Shown here one piece after another: positions 1-11,387 of a stretch of DNA of 64,000 nucleotides. Made by a program: the position numbers and the translations under genes. Below the pieces are notes generated by a model that saw only the letters and a program-made list of their open reading frames with translations, was not told the DNA's origin and did not search any database. The stretch spans positions 13,159,001 through 13,223,000 of the forward strand of contig NC_065573.1 in assembly GCF_937616625.2 (NCBI RefSeq), given 5' to 3'. The first letter of the stretch is position 1, and the number at the start of each line of letters is the position of its first letter. This DNA comes from Mercurialis annua. Taxonomy: Eukaryota; Streptophyta; Magnoliopsida; Malpighiales; Euphorbiaceae.

Positions 1-1143
1 TACGCATGCGGGATTATAATAATGCAGTTTTGGATAGCGGTCACTGTGAGTTGCACTTTACTTTCGTGTATTATATATTAAAGTTATTTATATAGATATA
101 TATACTGTTTATACGCATCGCATTACATATAATTGATTGAAATGTTATATGTTTACTTAATTACTATATCCGAGAACTAGTATGCGATCCGAAGAAACTA
201 GCTACCTATTGGGTGTCAATAGGCTGTGTGATCACCAGTATTGAGTCAGTCTAGTATGATTGCATTGAGAAATGACTTGACACAGCTGGGAGCTGTTGAT
301 GAATATGAAATTTATGATTGGGTTATGATTTAGATACGCAGAGTGAACTCGGCTACGGTGTAGCCTGGAAGTCCCCGTATCTAGTGGCTGGGCCACCAGC
401 GAGTTGGACTCGCAATTGATATTTATGATTGGGTTGAACGATATATGATTATTCGATAGATGTGTCGCATGCTAGGATATTAGTTTCGTACGGATCAAAT
501 ACCTGTTATATGTTTTATATTATTGTTTTCTTGAGATGCGATGTTATATTTTTATATTAATACCGTTAGTAACTTGCAAGCTCACTCAGTATTTCCCAAA
601 ATACTGACCCCCTCACAGTGTTTATTTCAGGTGATCGGAGTCGGATCAGACAGACCATCTCCTTTGTGTCGGCAGCCTTTTGGCTTACACAAAGTACGAG
701 TTTGTATAGAGCTGCAGTAGTCAGTAGGTGTCAGTATAAGGTTTATGATTCAATTTCAAACGGTATTTGAAAAGTAAACTCTGATATAAATTTTATAAAT
801 GAGTTGTTTAGAAAGATGGCGTTTATCCGTTTGAATTTGATACCAATTGCCGTGAGTGGAATTGGTGATGTTTGTGATCAGAAACAGGGCGGTGCTGGAT
901 ATGAGATATCGCTCGGTAAGACCCTGGTTTCTAAGAATTGTTTCGCGAATGTTTTCAGAAAAGGAATACGATATTTTAATAATTGAATTATATTATTTAA
1001 AGAAGATTTCTGATAATGTATTATATATAATAATATGTTTTATTCACGAAAAATTTTCAGTGGTTTTAGGCTTGCTATGGGTTCCGGAGCTACCACTCCC
1101 GTTCCCTAGCGCCGGTCGCGGCTCAATAATTTGGGTCGTGACA
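1..1143 (+). mobile_element. LTR fragment (3' part), Ty3/gypsy-like family
   Basis: This is the terminal 1.1 kb of a long terminal repeat that enters from the left edge and ends in GGGTCGTGACA at 1143. Read in reverse it matches the start of the solo LTR at 42250-44379, including the block near 340-420 that recurs at 42812-42900, and more distantly the LTRs at 7453 and 11388. No primer-binding site follows 1143, so this is a 3' LTR or a solo LTR in plus orientation. The rest of the element lies outside the window. The match is seen directly; the Ty3/gypsy assignment is inferred from the terminal sequences and from the primer site of the related element at 7453-13835. Confidence 0.8.
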
Positions 1144-1957
1144 ATATGTCCCTTCTTAAACGGGACAGAGGGAGTACTAAACTTCTCATTAAAGACATTA
1201 TGTAATATATTTAATGAATTAATATATATATATATATATTTAAAAATAATATATTTGAGCTGTTTCAGACATGTATTTGAGATGTATAATATATGTATCC
1301 GATATGTATCAAACATGTATCTCGAAGTTAGCAAATAATAATATACTAATCCATATCACATAATGCATAAAAAAATAACACATCTCTTAAATAATATAAA
1401 TAGATTATACATCTCAAATACATAAATAATACGTCACTTTTTCATTTATAGTGTTATTACATTTTCTAAAGAAATGTACTGTCATTCTTTAAAAAAACAA
1501 ATAAATTGAATTAAATAAATTAAATTATCCTCTAATAAAAATATGCCACATGCTCTGTAAGGTGTATAAAATAATTTTCTTGTGTCTGTAACCTTAAAAA
1601 AAAGAAATTCTTGCAAAATAAAGTACCACTTCTTGCCATGTTATTTGACAAACATGAATCCCGCGCGCATGTGAAAGAAAAGAATAGAGTTCAGTAGCAT
1701 TGAATAACATCAAAGTGCAAAAGAATATAAAATTGAAAAAAAAAACAGAAAATGAATTGTTTCTTTAACTAAATTTCAATGAATTTCAATTTTATAATAA
1801 TAATTAATCTTTTTTACATAAGCATAGCAGACATTCTGAAAGAAAAAGACTATTTGTAATTATCTCAACAAATAATGCAATAATAGAAGTCATTATGCTT
1901 TTGAGCAATCAAAGCAGCAAGAAAAACTGAACTTTATTAATTATAAAAAAGAAAAAC
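1144..1957. other. A/T-rich spacer, no gene
   Basis: No coding region is supported. Just after the LTR (1144-1175) lies a stretch containing GGGACAGAGGGAGTA, which resembles the end of Stowaway/Mariner-type MITEs. A TA run follows at about 1222-1240, then a short degenerate repeat of ATGTATC-like units (1265-1325). The two open frames here cross LTR sequence and have no recognisable protein similarity. Confidence 0.5.
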
Positions 1958-2288
1958 AACGCTCCTGAAATTGATCTCAAAGGCAACACATTTCCCACCA
2001 TCAAATTAGTTTTCCTTGTCAGTAAACGAATTGTCATGAATACATCCCTTCTACTGCAACAAATAGCTTCTTGTGATGCTTGTAACGAAATCGATGCATA
2101 AATGTAACTTTTGCAAGCGGAGCTCCACGACCCGGATCGTGAATAATGTCGTTCACCACTCCTTTTAGGTACCCATTTCGCTCGCCGAAGTCCAGTGAAC
2201 GGAATCGGGCAATACCCTTCCGGTGGTGAGTGTGGGATTTGAATACGGAGCCTGCTCCTTTACGCTGGGCGCGGATTACACAACCCAT
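1958..2288 (-). pseudogene. RPL8: Ribosomal protein uL2 (RPL8) pseudogene fragment
   Basis: The first 84 codons on the minus strand clearly resemble the N terminus of cytosolic large-subunit protein uL2 (RPL8): [20 protein letters not shown], then [18 protein letters not shown] and [12 protein letters not shown]. Decay is visible: MGC replaces the usual MGR, a TGA stop falls where family members continue GMYTGQF, a second stop follows, and the recognisable stretch VGNVLPLRSI lies in another frame. Similarity ends near 1958, so only about 40 percent of the protein is present. Sequence upstream of the ATG (2289-2383) looks like a leader and is interrupted by the Copia insertion at 2389. This copy cannot make a working ribosomal protein. 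Confidence 0.85.
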
Positions 2289-2388
2289 TTCTAGTTTTTT
2301 TTTTGGTTTTAAGGGTTACGGTTTTCAGGGAGGCTGTGCGGCTACTGGGTGATAAGGAAATCAAGACAGAGAAGGACGAAGATGAGGG

Positions 2389-3126
2389 TGTTGTGAAAAA
2401 ATTGTTTTAATTTGTCCTATTCTTAATTTGTCATTTTGTGTTATTTCAAAACAACATAAATCCCACATGGGAAGTGTAGAGCTCCAATATTGAGTTTATA
2501 AGGGTTTATGCAATATAGGCTCATAAGTGTGTTGAGGGGGAAGCAATGGGCTCGCGCGCCCCCCCCCCCCCCCCCCCCCCCCCCTCTCCGGAGTAGGCTT
2601 GAGGGTTGGAGTTCGGGATGAAAGTCAAGTGGGCTTGTCCGAGGCTTGACTAAACTTTTTGCAGCCCGTTATAATTTTATTTATTATTTAATAATTAAAG
2701 CCTTATATGAGAAGGTCCTATTTTAGCATATGTTAAATTATTTTTGCTTGAAGCCTAAAAATCTGGAACAAATCTTGACTGAGTTTAATTAAAACGTTTT
2801 TATTTATTTAACCATGTTTTTAATTAAGGATCCTCCACTCACTGATTTCGGTTATGTTTAACTTAACCTCTTTTACGTCCTCATTCATTTACTTGCTGAT
2901 TACGAATTTAAAATTGAAATGAGATCATGGCTGGATTAGTGGGATACGAAAATCGTATCAAATATTTTATTCACTGCTACTTCTGATCCTATTTTCGAAT
3001 TAAATAGATGGCTTAGTTGTATCCTGGGGTATACGCTGAATATAGCGAAATATACTTTAGGTCAGTGAAACATTTTTCACGCCTCAAAGCTTTTACATTC
3101 TGTTCATCTCTCTGAATTATACAACA
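2389..3126 (+). repeat. Copia 5' LTR
   Basis: 738 bp, matching 14300-15019. It contains a 26-nt C homopolymer (2559-2584) that is only 10 nt in the 3' copy. The right border is fixed by divergence from the 3' copy after TACAACA and by the target duplication beyond the 3' copy. Confidence 0.95.
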
Positions 3127-3143
3127 ATCTAAAGTATATTGCT

Positions 3144-4610
3144 ATGACTACTGAGACGATGAATACGAGTCTTACTGGTGCTGACAAGACCGACGCTCCA
3201 CCTACGGTCGCCCTTCCTACTGGTGTCGTTCCGCCGACCTTAATGGCAACTGTTCCATACGCCAAACCCTTTCCAGACATCTCAAAGATACAAGTCTTTG
3301 ACGGTGAAAACTTTCGTAGATGGCAGGAGCGGATCTTTACTGTTCTCGACATGCATGGTGTTGCCTCTGCATTAACTGAGGCAAAACCTCTTCCTACTGC
3401 TGTCAAGGAATCCGAAACATGGCTTTATGCCAATAAGGTTTGTCGACACACAATAATCAGTACATTATCTAATGAACTTTTTGACGTTTATTGTGCGTAC
3501 AAGGAAGCAAAACAGATATGGGAGTCCTTGATCAGCAAGTACACGGCTGAGGATGCTGGCAAACAGAAGTTTGTAATTGGCAACTTTTACAAATGGACGA
3601 TGGCCGAGGATAAGGATATGATTTCGCAGATTAATGAATACCACAAACTGCTGGAGGATCTTAAAGGAGAATCGATTGCACTCCCTGAGGAATTCGTTGC
3701 TGGAATTCTGATTGAGAAACTGCCTCAATCATGGAATGACTATAAGCAGAATCTGAAACATAAGCATAAACAGCTTACTTTGCAGGAACTGATCACTCAC
3801 ATCATCATTGAGGAGACGAACCGAAAGGAGATCAAAGCTGCCCGAAATAAGGCACTAACAGCAAGGGCAAACATGGTACAAAGCAAGGGGAACTTCAAGA
3901 GGTATGATCAAAAACCCCCTGTAGTTGTGAATTCCGATTACATGCCCAAGGTTGCTAACTCCACTGCTTTTAAGAAAAAGAGTACCTGTTTTGTGTGTGG
4001 AAAGCCAGGTCACTTTGCAGCTCAATGCAGAAAAAGAATGAGAAATGGCAATCCTCCTAAGCCAAATGCGAATTTGGTTGAAGGAGATGACATAGTTGCT
4101 GCAGTCATTTCTGAAGTGAATCTGGTGGCTGATGCGAGAAACTGGGTGGTAGACTCTGGTGCTACCAGGCATATCTGTGCAAGCAGAGATGCTTTTTCCT
4201 CCTACAAACCAGTGGGGGATGGAGAAGAACATGTGTTCCTTGGTGATTCCCGAACAGCTCCTGTTCTTGGAAAAGGAAAGGTTCTTCTCAAGCTCACATC
4301 AGGGAAGACATTGGCTCTGAATGGAGTACTTCATGTACCAAATATTAGGGCTAATTTGTTGTCTGTTGCACTAATGGGTAAGGGTGGAGTTAAAGTGTCA
4401 TTTGAGTCTGACCAGATTGTAATGACAAAAAATAATGTCTTTGTGGGAAGGGGTTATTGTAATCAGGGTTTATTTGTTTTGAATGTTGCTGAAATAATAA
4501 AAGAGACTGCATCTCCTTCTGCTTATATTATTGACTCTATTGATTTATGGCATGCTAGATTAGGACATGTGAATGCTAGCTATATAAAGAAAATCAATCA
4601 ATTGGAATAA
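3144..4610 (+). CDS. Copia Gag-protease, ending at a frameshift
   Basis: 488 codons starting only 17 bp inside the 5' LTR. The N-terminal part is a Copia-type Gag ([20 protein letters not shown] near residue 50). A CCHC zinc knuckle, [14 protein letters not shown], lies near residue 282, and the aspartic protease site [12 protein letters not shown] near residue 335. The last residues enter the integrase HHCC zinc-binding region ([10 protein letters not shown]). The frame then stops at a TAA; the continuation is found one frame away from about 4600, so a single-base shift separates it from the downstream ORF. In an intact element this would be one polyprotein cleaved by its own protease in cytoplasmic particles. 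The start is the first ATG after the LTR. Confidence 0.9.
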   Translation: MTTETMNTSLTGADKTDAPPTVALPTGVVPPTLMATVPYAKPFPDISKIQVFDGENFRRWQERIFTVLDMHGVASALTEAKPLPTAVKESETWLYANKVCRHTIISTLSNELFDVYCAYKEAKQIWESLISKYTAEDAGKQKFVIGNFYKWTMAEDKDMISQINEYHKLLEDLKGESIALPEEFVAGILIEKLPQSWNDYKQNLKHKHKQLTLQELITHIIIEETNRKEIKAARNKALTARANMVQSKGNFKRYDQKPPVVVNSDYMPKVANSTAFKKKSTCFVCGKPGHFAAQCRKRMRNGNPPKPNANLVEGDDIVAAVISEVNLVADARNWVVDSGATRHICASRDAFSSYKPVGDGEEHVFLGDSRTAPVLGKGKVLLKLTSGKTLALNGVLHVPNIRANLLSVALMGKGGVKVSFESDQIVMTKNNVFVGRGYCNQGLFVLNVAEIIKETASPSAYIIDSIDLWHARLGHVNASYIKKINQLE

Positions 4611-4633
4611 TTTCTGGCATTAATAAAACGAAT

Positions 4634-7099
4634 TTGGATAAATGTCAAATATGTGCTGAAGCTAAATCAACAAAGAAAACCTGTCATTCTATTGTTAGAG
4701 AATCTGAACTACTTAGTTTAATTCACACTGATTTAGGAGACCTAAAACAGACCATGACTAGAGGTGGTAAAAAATATTATGTGACCTTTATAGATGACTG
4801 TTCTAGGTATGCTAGGGTGTATTTGCTAAGAAATAAAGATGAAGCATTTGATATGTTTTTAATTTATAAGGCTGAAGTTGAAAACCAACTTAATAAAAAG
4901 ATAAAAAGAATTAGATCAGATAGAGGAGGAGAATACATAGCATTTAATGACTACTGTGAAAAAGAAGGAATAATACATGAAGTAACCCCTCCATATTCCC
5001 CTGAATCTAATGGTGTAGCAGAAAGAAAAAATAGAACCCTAAAAGAAATGATGAATGCACTATTAGTTAGTTCTTCTGCTAGTGACAACTTGTGGGGTGA
5101 AGCAATATTAACTGCCTGTCATTTACAGAATAGAATACCCTATAAGAAAACTGGTAAAACACCTTATGAACTGTGGAAAGGATATAGACCTAACCTGAAA
5201 TATTTAAAAGTGTGGGGGTGTTTAGCTAACGTAATGTTGCCTGACCCTAAGAAAAGAAAAATAGGTTCTAAGACCTCTGATTGTATGTTTATTGGGTATG
5301 CTGAACATAGTGCTGCATATAGGTTCCTTGTTTTGAAAAGTGATGTACTTGATTGCAACACTATAGTTGAAACTAAAAATGCTGAGTTTTTTGAGAATGT
5401 GTATCCACTAAAGACTGAGTCAATTTCTCATATGCCCACTGTTAATGAAAATGAAACTGAAAATATAACAGTGAACTCTACTGAGGAGTTGAGACGGAGC
5501 AAAAGACAAAGAATTGAAAATTCTTTTGGAAATGATTTTTATACTTATTTGGTTGATATTGAACCTCAAACTTTTAATGAAGCTGTTTTCTCTTCTGAAT
5601 CTGTTTTCTGGAAAGAAGCTATTAAAACTGAAATTGATTCAATTAATCAAAATAATACTTGGGTTTTAGTTGATTTGCCTCCTGGCGCAAAACCCATTGG
5701 CTGTAAATGGATTTTTAAAAGAAAAATGAATCCTGATGGTTCAATTGAAAAATATAAAGCTAGATTGGTTGCGAAAGGCTTTTCTCAAAAACCAAACATT
5801 GATTATTTTGACACTTTTGCCCCTGTAACTAGAATTGCTTCAATTAGAGTTTTAATTGCATTAGCTTCAATTCATAAACTTTTTATTCATCAAATGGATG
5901 TTAAAACTGCGTTTTTAAATGGCGAGTTAGAAGAAGAAATTTATATGACTCAACCCGAGGGTTGTGTTGTTTCAAAACAAAAGAACAAAGTTTGTAAACT
6001 TTTGAAATCATTATATGGTTTGAAACAAGCTCCTAAACAATGGCATGAGAAATTTGACCAAGTTGTGATTAATGATGGGTTTTCCTCTATTGATGTCGAT
6101 AAATGTGTTTATACTAAAGTGACTGAAAGTGAGTCTGTCATCATTTGTTTATATGTGGATGATATGCTTATCTTTGGTACATGCCTTGGTATAATACATG
6201 AGACAAAGTCTTTTCTTGCTTTTCAATTTGATATGAAAGATATTGGTGAAGCAAATGTAATTTTGGGTGTTAAAATCATAAGGAATGGTGATAGTATTAT
6301 GCTGTCACAAGGGCATTATGTTAAGAAACTTCTTAAGAAGTTTGGACATTTTGATGTCACACCTGTGAGTACTCCTTATGATGCTAACACTCAATTGATG
6401 AAGAATAGAGGAGATCCTGTGGCTCAAACTGAGTATGCTCAGGTTATTGGGAGTCTGATGCATCTGATGAATTTCTCTCGACCTGACATAGCTTATGCTG
6501 TGTGTAGATTGAGTAGATATACTCATAATCCCAACCGTGATCAATGGAATGGCATTGTCAGACTAATGAAATATTTGAGAGGAACCATGAATTATGGTAT
6601 CCTATACAGTGGATTTCCCGCTGTACTAGAAGGGTACAGTGATGCTAACTGGATCTCTGATTCAGATGAGACAAAATCCACTAGTGGTTATGTGTTTACA
6701 CTTGGAGGAGGTGCGATTGCTTGGAGATCATCTAAGCAAACGTTAATTGCCAAATCTACTATGGAGTCCGAGTTTATAGCTCTGGAATTAGCTGGCAATG
6801 AGGCTGAGTGGTTGAAAAACTTCTTAGTCAGTATTCCTTTGGGAATAAAACCAACTCCTTCAGTGTCTATGCATTGTGATTGCCAAGCGGCAATAGCCAT
6901 TGCTAAGAATAAGGCTTACAATGGAAAGAATAGACATTTACGTCTAAGACATGATGTGGTAAAGCAATTGCAAAAGGATGGAATTATGTCCATTGATTAT
7001 GTGAAGTCAGAGCTGAATTTGGCCGATCCTCTGACTAAACCTTTGGGAAGGAAAATGATCCTTGAAACATCGAGAGGAATGGGACTTGTGCCAATTTGA
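4634..7099 (+). CDS. Copia integrase-reverse transcriptase-RNase H
   Basis: 821 codons continuing the polyprotein after the frameshift; the ATG is only the first in this frame. CQIC completes the integrase HHCC finger. The catalytic triad is visible as HTDLGDL, SDRGGEY and the E of [11 protein letters not shown]. Reverse transcriptase starts near residue 320 ([26 protein letters not shown]) and has the YVDDMLIF active site near residue 507. RNase H follows ([20 protein letters not shown]) and the end is the usual [11 protein letters not shown]. No internal stop occurs, so apart from the upstream shift this copy looks intact. The products would reverse-transcribe and integrate the element. Confidence 0.93.
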   Translation: MDKCQICAEAKSTKKTCHSIVRESELLSLIHTDLGDLKQTMTRGGKKYYVTFIDDCSRYARVYLLRNKDEAFDMFLIYKAEVENQLNKKIKRIRSDRGGEYIAFNDYCEKEGIIHEVTPPYSPESNGVAERKNRTLKEMMNALLVSSSASDNLWGEAILTACHLQNRIPYKKTGKTPYELWKGYRPNLKYLKVWGCLANVMLPDPKKRKIGSKTSDCMFIGYAEHSAAYRFLVLKSDVLDCNTIVETKNAEFFENVYPLKTESISHMPTVNENETENITVNSTEELRRSKRQRIENSFGNDFYTYLVDIEPQTFNEAVFSSESVFWKEAIKTEIDSINQNNTWVLVDLPPGAKPIGCKWIFKRKMNPDGSIEKYKARLVAKGFSQKPNIDYFDTFAPVTRIASIRVLIALASIHKLFIHQMDVKTAFLNGELEEEIYMTQPEGCVVSKQKNKVCKLLKSLYGLKQAPKQWHEKFDQVVINDGFSSIDVDKCVYTKVTESESVIICLYVDDMLIFGTCLGIIHETKSFLAFQFDMKDIGEANVILGVKIIRNGDSIMLSQGHYVKKLLKKFGHFDVTPVSTPYDANTQLMKNRGDPVAQTEYAQVIGSLMHLMNFSRPDIAYAVCRLSRYTHNPNRDQWNGIVRLMKYLRGTMNYGILYSGFPAVLEGYSDANWISDSDETKSTSGYVFTLGGGAIAWRSSKQTLIAKSTMESEFIALELAGNEAEWLKNFLVSIPLGIKPTPSVSMHCDCQAAIAIAKNKAYNGKNRHLRLRHDVVKQLQKDGIMSIDYVKSELNLADPLTKPLGRKMILETSRGMGLVPI

Positions 7100-7452
7100 G
7101 TATTAACCGTGATGGTAACCCGACCTCTGTGATTGGAGATCCCATGAATTTGGTTCATACAGGTAATAACAAGTCATGTGTTAGTCCTGCTAGTACAAAA
7201 TTTTGATTTAGTTCATTCCTATGGTGTGAGTTGTGCTAGAAGCAACTATTGTGAGGTTGAGTTTATAACTCTTAATGATTTCATAGTCCTTAAGGATAGT
7301 TTATATTTAGTTGCTATATAAACTTGATGAAATCACCTATATGAGTGTGGAGTGGGGCCGCTCCTATATGACTTGTGGCTAAGTCGTTAGAGCACTCATG
7401 AATAAACAGGTACGCGCACGGCCTAAATGCGCACAACCGCGTTGAGTAGCAG
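7100..7452 (+). other. Copia 3' untranslated region, proximal part
   Basis: Non-coding sequence after the Copia stop codon, running to the LARD insertion point. The last five bases (AGCAG, 7448-7452) are repeated at 13836-13840 as the target duplication. The distal part of the same untranslated region is 13841-14054. Confidence 0.85.
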
Positions 7453-9900
7453 TGTCACGACCCAAATTATTGAGCCGAGACCGGCGCTAGGGAATGGGAG
7501 TGGTAGCTCCGAAACCCGTAGCAAGCCTAAAACCACTCTAACTTTTTCGCGGAAACGCAAACACAACTATCCTATAAACATGTAATAAGAAGACACGTTT
7601 ACAATCATAACGTACATCATATATATCACATCATCGATACAACCATAGTGGGCATCTCACTTCCGTAACTTGTACGTACTAGCCCGTCTATCGATCAATA
7701 CAAAACTGACAACCAAAAGACATCACATCAAACAAACATTAAATACGTACACAACCTATAAGACCTAACTATACTAGGCTAAGACTCGTCACACGTATAC
7801 TACTGCAGCACCAAGGGGTCTTGTACCCAGCACACCAAAAATGGTCTGTCTGATCTGACTCTAAATACCTGAAAAAACATCAATGTGAGGGGTCAGTATT
7901 TGGGGAAATACTGAGTGAGATAACACATTACTAAGGTATTATGGAAAATAACATCGCATTTAAAACAAAACACATATATACAAACATATTATACTTCAAA
8001 CATTTGATCCGATCGAAACCTTAATATCTTAGTATGCATAATGAACATTATCACAACATCTAATGATCGATCGATATGAGTCCGGGATAGTTCAACCAGC
8101 CGACTCGCAGATACAGGCCCCGGGATAGTTCAACCAGATAGGCTCTGTATCGCATGCACAAACAAGTATGATATACGACCCATGAAATCTCTATCTATGA
8201 CTTACCCGGACGCTGGTGATCACACAGCCTATTGACACCCAATAGGTAGCTTGTTTCCCCCGGATCATATACTAGTTTTCACAATCTATATATATTCGAT
8301 AATACGATGCACAAATTCATTTCTATCGATAAAATACTATAGCATGCGATGTAGTTTAATATTATATTTATAATATAAAAACTATCTATTGCGTAATAAT
8401 ACTCAAAGTAAAGTTTAACTCACAACGATCGCTATTCCTTATATCCAAACGTAAGCTCCACACGTCATTCACTCTTTTAACTATTCCAGCTCGTCGATCT
8501 CGTACCTCGTCGATGTATCCACTTCCTATTCAAATCATACGTACGTTTAATTTATAAACGTAGGCTTAATATCAAAACTCTAAGTTATAAACTTAGGTTA
8601 ATACAATCGTATCTCTAATACGATTCTTAACTTTGATAATCTCTCATTCACACTTCTCTTTTAAACGTCCTAGTTTATGTTTTGATATTCAATCGAATCG
8701 TGATTGATTATGCGACTTAAAATTGTCTGTAATCAAGTTTCCGCGTCGCGTCAGGGCTCTGGAAGCCAAAATCATCGATTCCTACTAACGAGGGACTGCA
8801 CGTTCGTGCAGCAGGGTACTGCACGTTCGTGCAGTACGCTGCACGTTCGTGTGCTCCACGTTCGTGTAGTGTACTACACGAACGTGTACTGCACGTTCGT
8901 GCAGTCTGCTACACGAACGTGTGCTACACGTTCGTGCAGCAAACGACTGCCGATGTGCAGCCCCGGGGTTCATTCCCCGGGCCATTTCCGACGTGCTTAA
9001 ACGTCCAAAGTCGATTCTAGCACGATTTCCATTAATAACCATCTCAAATATCATCAAAAACGCCAATAGAAACGCGATTACGATTCGTTTAATTCGTTAA
9101 AACAAAATAACCCTTATTTATCAATTCTCATAATAAAAACGTTATGCTTACCTCGATTTGAAGCTTAGCGATGATAGAGAATCGAATTCTGAACGAATCG
9201 ATATAAAGAACTCGCGATTTGGACGAGAAACGGCGAAACGGCGACGGATCGTAATCGTTCGTCAAAACCTTCTGTGAGTTTCTTTCCCCTTCTGATCATT
9301 CCTTATTCTTAAGGAAACATATATATAGTTTGGCAAATTTGCCACTTTAATCCTTCATTTCTTTAACTTAAACCAATTCTCTTTTAAACTTTCCAATTTA
9401 ACCAAACGGTTAAATTATCCTTTTAACTCGATTATCTACGTATTATTTATATCCAAATAAACAATACTACTCCAAATATAATTATTCTCGTCGATAATCT
9501 TCCAATTACTATTCTCGAGGCTAAATTGGCTAATTTGTACTTTGATCCTTGAATTCTTCAAAATTGACAATTTAGCCCAAAATGAATCCGCGTCCAAATT
9601 TTAAAAGGTCTCCGATTGACCTGAAACTTTTACCACCAATACTATAAAACATTTCGCGGACCTTGGCGAAATAATTTCATTTTCGGACTTAACTGGTTAA
9701 ATTACCACTTTAGTCCCTGAACTCTAGTTTGTAACTTTTCTTGATATTTTTCCTTATTTTCTTATTCTAATCTTCAAACATATACGTCTTACTCCATATT
9801 ATCCTTTTCTTTAATATCCCATATCTTTATCTTTGCAACTCCGGTCCTTTTCTGCCGGACACGTTGCACTAAACGGCACCTGAACTTACGGGGTATTACA
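7453..9900 (-). repeat. LARD 3' LTR
   Basis: Left-hand LTR, downstream in element orientation, ending at the Copia target site. It differs from the other LTR at a few positions such as the CCCCGGGATAG versus CCCCGAGATAG site near 8120. Confidence 0.95.
8796..8940. repeat. Cluster of eight short hairpin units in LTR
   Basis: Eight copies of a CACG-NN-CGTG core lie within 145 bp, most as CTGCACGTTCGTGCAG or TACACGAACGTGTA. Each is a near-perfect inverted repeat around a 2-nt centre. The open frames crossing this array on both strands are artefacts of the repeat. Confidence 0.9.
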
Positions 9901-9914
9901 TTCTTCCCCCCTTA
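9901..9914 (-). other. LARD polypurine tract
   Basis: In element orientation AAGGGGGGAAGAA lies immediately before the 3' LTR, the expected plus-strand priming site. Confidence 0.9.
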
Positions 9915-11371
9915 TAAAAATTCGTCCTCGAATTTTCATACACTCTTTTTACTTATCTTAAACCCTTGACCCTTTTCATTTGTTCCTTGTTTAACATTCA
10001 ATACTATGTACTTTGTATTCCATCACACGCTTTCTTGACTCGTCGCTCCTATCCTTGTACATCTATCGCCGATATCCTTATTAAATCCGACGTCTTTCTA
10101 ATATCACACAATATCCACCTCATCTTATCATAAGGGCAATCTTCTATTTTCAAAGCATAAACTATAAATCGATTCCTATACTCAACTATCCTCTTTTCAT
10201 ACTCCTATCATACAATATGAACGTCCTAGTTCACCATCCAATCATTTTCATTCCGCTATTCACGTACATCTATCATTTACTTCTCTTATACAAACTTCAT
10301 CCTTCATATCCACTTCTTCTCTTATATCCTTGTTTAAGATCTTTGACATCCCGTCAAAGAAATACTTACTTTCTAACTTACCGCTAATCGGATACATATC
10401 ACTGTCCAACGTATTCACGATCTTAACTATATACTAGCTCGTTAACTCGAAACTAAGTTCATATCCTAGTAGCATAACGTCTATATTTTCGCAACGATAC
10501 GTATTCATTCGCTTCTTGGTCTTGATCGCAGCTGGCTCGCGAGCACTTCACTTCCGTTACAGAGTTCTGGTCTAGGTATACTTACATGAAAACAAAACTC
10601 TTTCAAAACTCTTTCGCTAAAACGATTCATCTTGAACTTTAAATCAAATTTCATTTTCATTTTAACAAATTTGTGCACTAGGGTGATGACGTCTCTCATC
10701 CCCAAAGAGTTGCCACATCTCACCTTTTCGTCCGAACATAATGCATATGATGCATGTCCTATTGATGTATGTACAGATATATGTAGTGATGCACTTCTAT
10801 TAATGTCGTGGCACTTATCGATGACTATCGCGGGTCTAGGCACAACTATGTTTTCAAAATCGTTTACACAAACAACTTTCAAAAAGTTTTAAACTTCGAG
10901 TTTTGTAAGTTCTCTAGATCTTTAAACTCTGTACACGGTAGGTTCTTCCACTTCTGTAACTTCATACTTCTTCTTCATGCACATCTCGACATTTCGATAA
11001 TTCGATTTCGATACCATCTATACATCGTATACGTATTTCGCAAAGAAACAAACAAAGGTTTCACAATCCATCGATCATACTTGTCATAATGAAACAAACA
11101 AGAATTTCACAATCCATCGATCATACTTATCATAATGAAACAAACAAGAATTCTCAATCAATCAAAAATTCATAATCAATCAGCTCGATCTTAAAACAAA
11201 TAATACAAACAACTTGGATCAGACATGGCTCAATTCTATAGCTGCAGTAGTTCCTAGCTTAGTCTAATGACCTAATACCTAGGAACAAACAAACACCAAT
11301 CACAAACTCGCAGTGGTATCATGGACCAACTGCACTCAAATCACATATTAGCAGAGGTAACTGGACCAACT
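9915..11371 (-). other. LARD interior, no recognised gene
   Basis: No gag, protease or polymerase motif is visible. The longest open frame in element sense is 10505-10882 (125 codons); it is lysine/arginine-rich and matches nothing I recognise. A roughly 45-bp unit containing CACAATCCATCGATCATACT is repeated twice at about 11057-11146. The interior is shorter than one LTR. Confidence 0.6.
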
Positions 11372-11383
11372 GCTCTGATACCA
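11372..11383 (-). other. LARD primer-binding site
   Basis: The reverse complement reads TGGTATCAGAGC, the standard plant retroelement site complementary to the 3' end of initiator-Met tRNA. It sits 4 nt inside the 5' LTR and fixes the element's orientation as minus. Confidence 0.93.
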
Positions 11384-11387
11384 ACTT

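Noticed and set aside
856..1338. 160-codon ORF on the plus strand
   Set aside because: It crosses the LTR border and a TA microsatellite; composition is low complexity and it has no homology I can see.
8796..8940. CRISPR-like array
   Set aside because: The repeats are hairpin units of about 14 bp with no regular unique spacers, inside a plant LTR; there are no cas genes.
8704..9066. Overlapping ORFs of 63-98 codons on both strands (repeated at 12639-13001)
   Set aside because: They are cysteine-rich products of the ACGTTCGT hairpin array in the LTRs, open in several frames at once; no protein family is recognisable.
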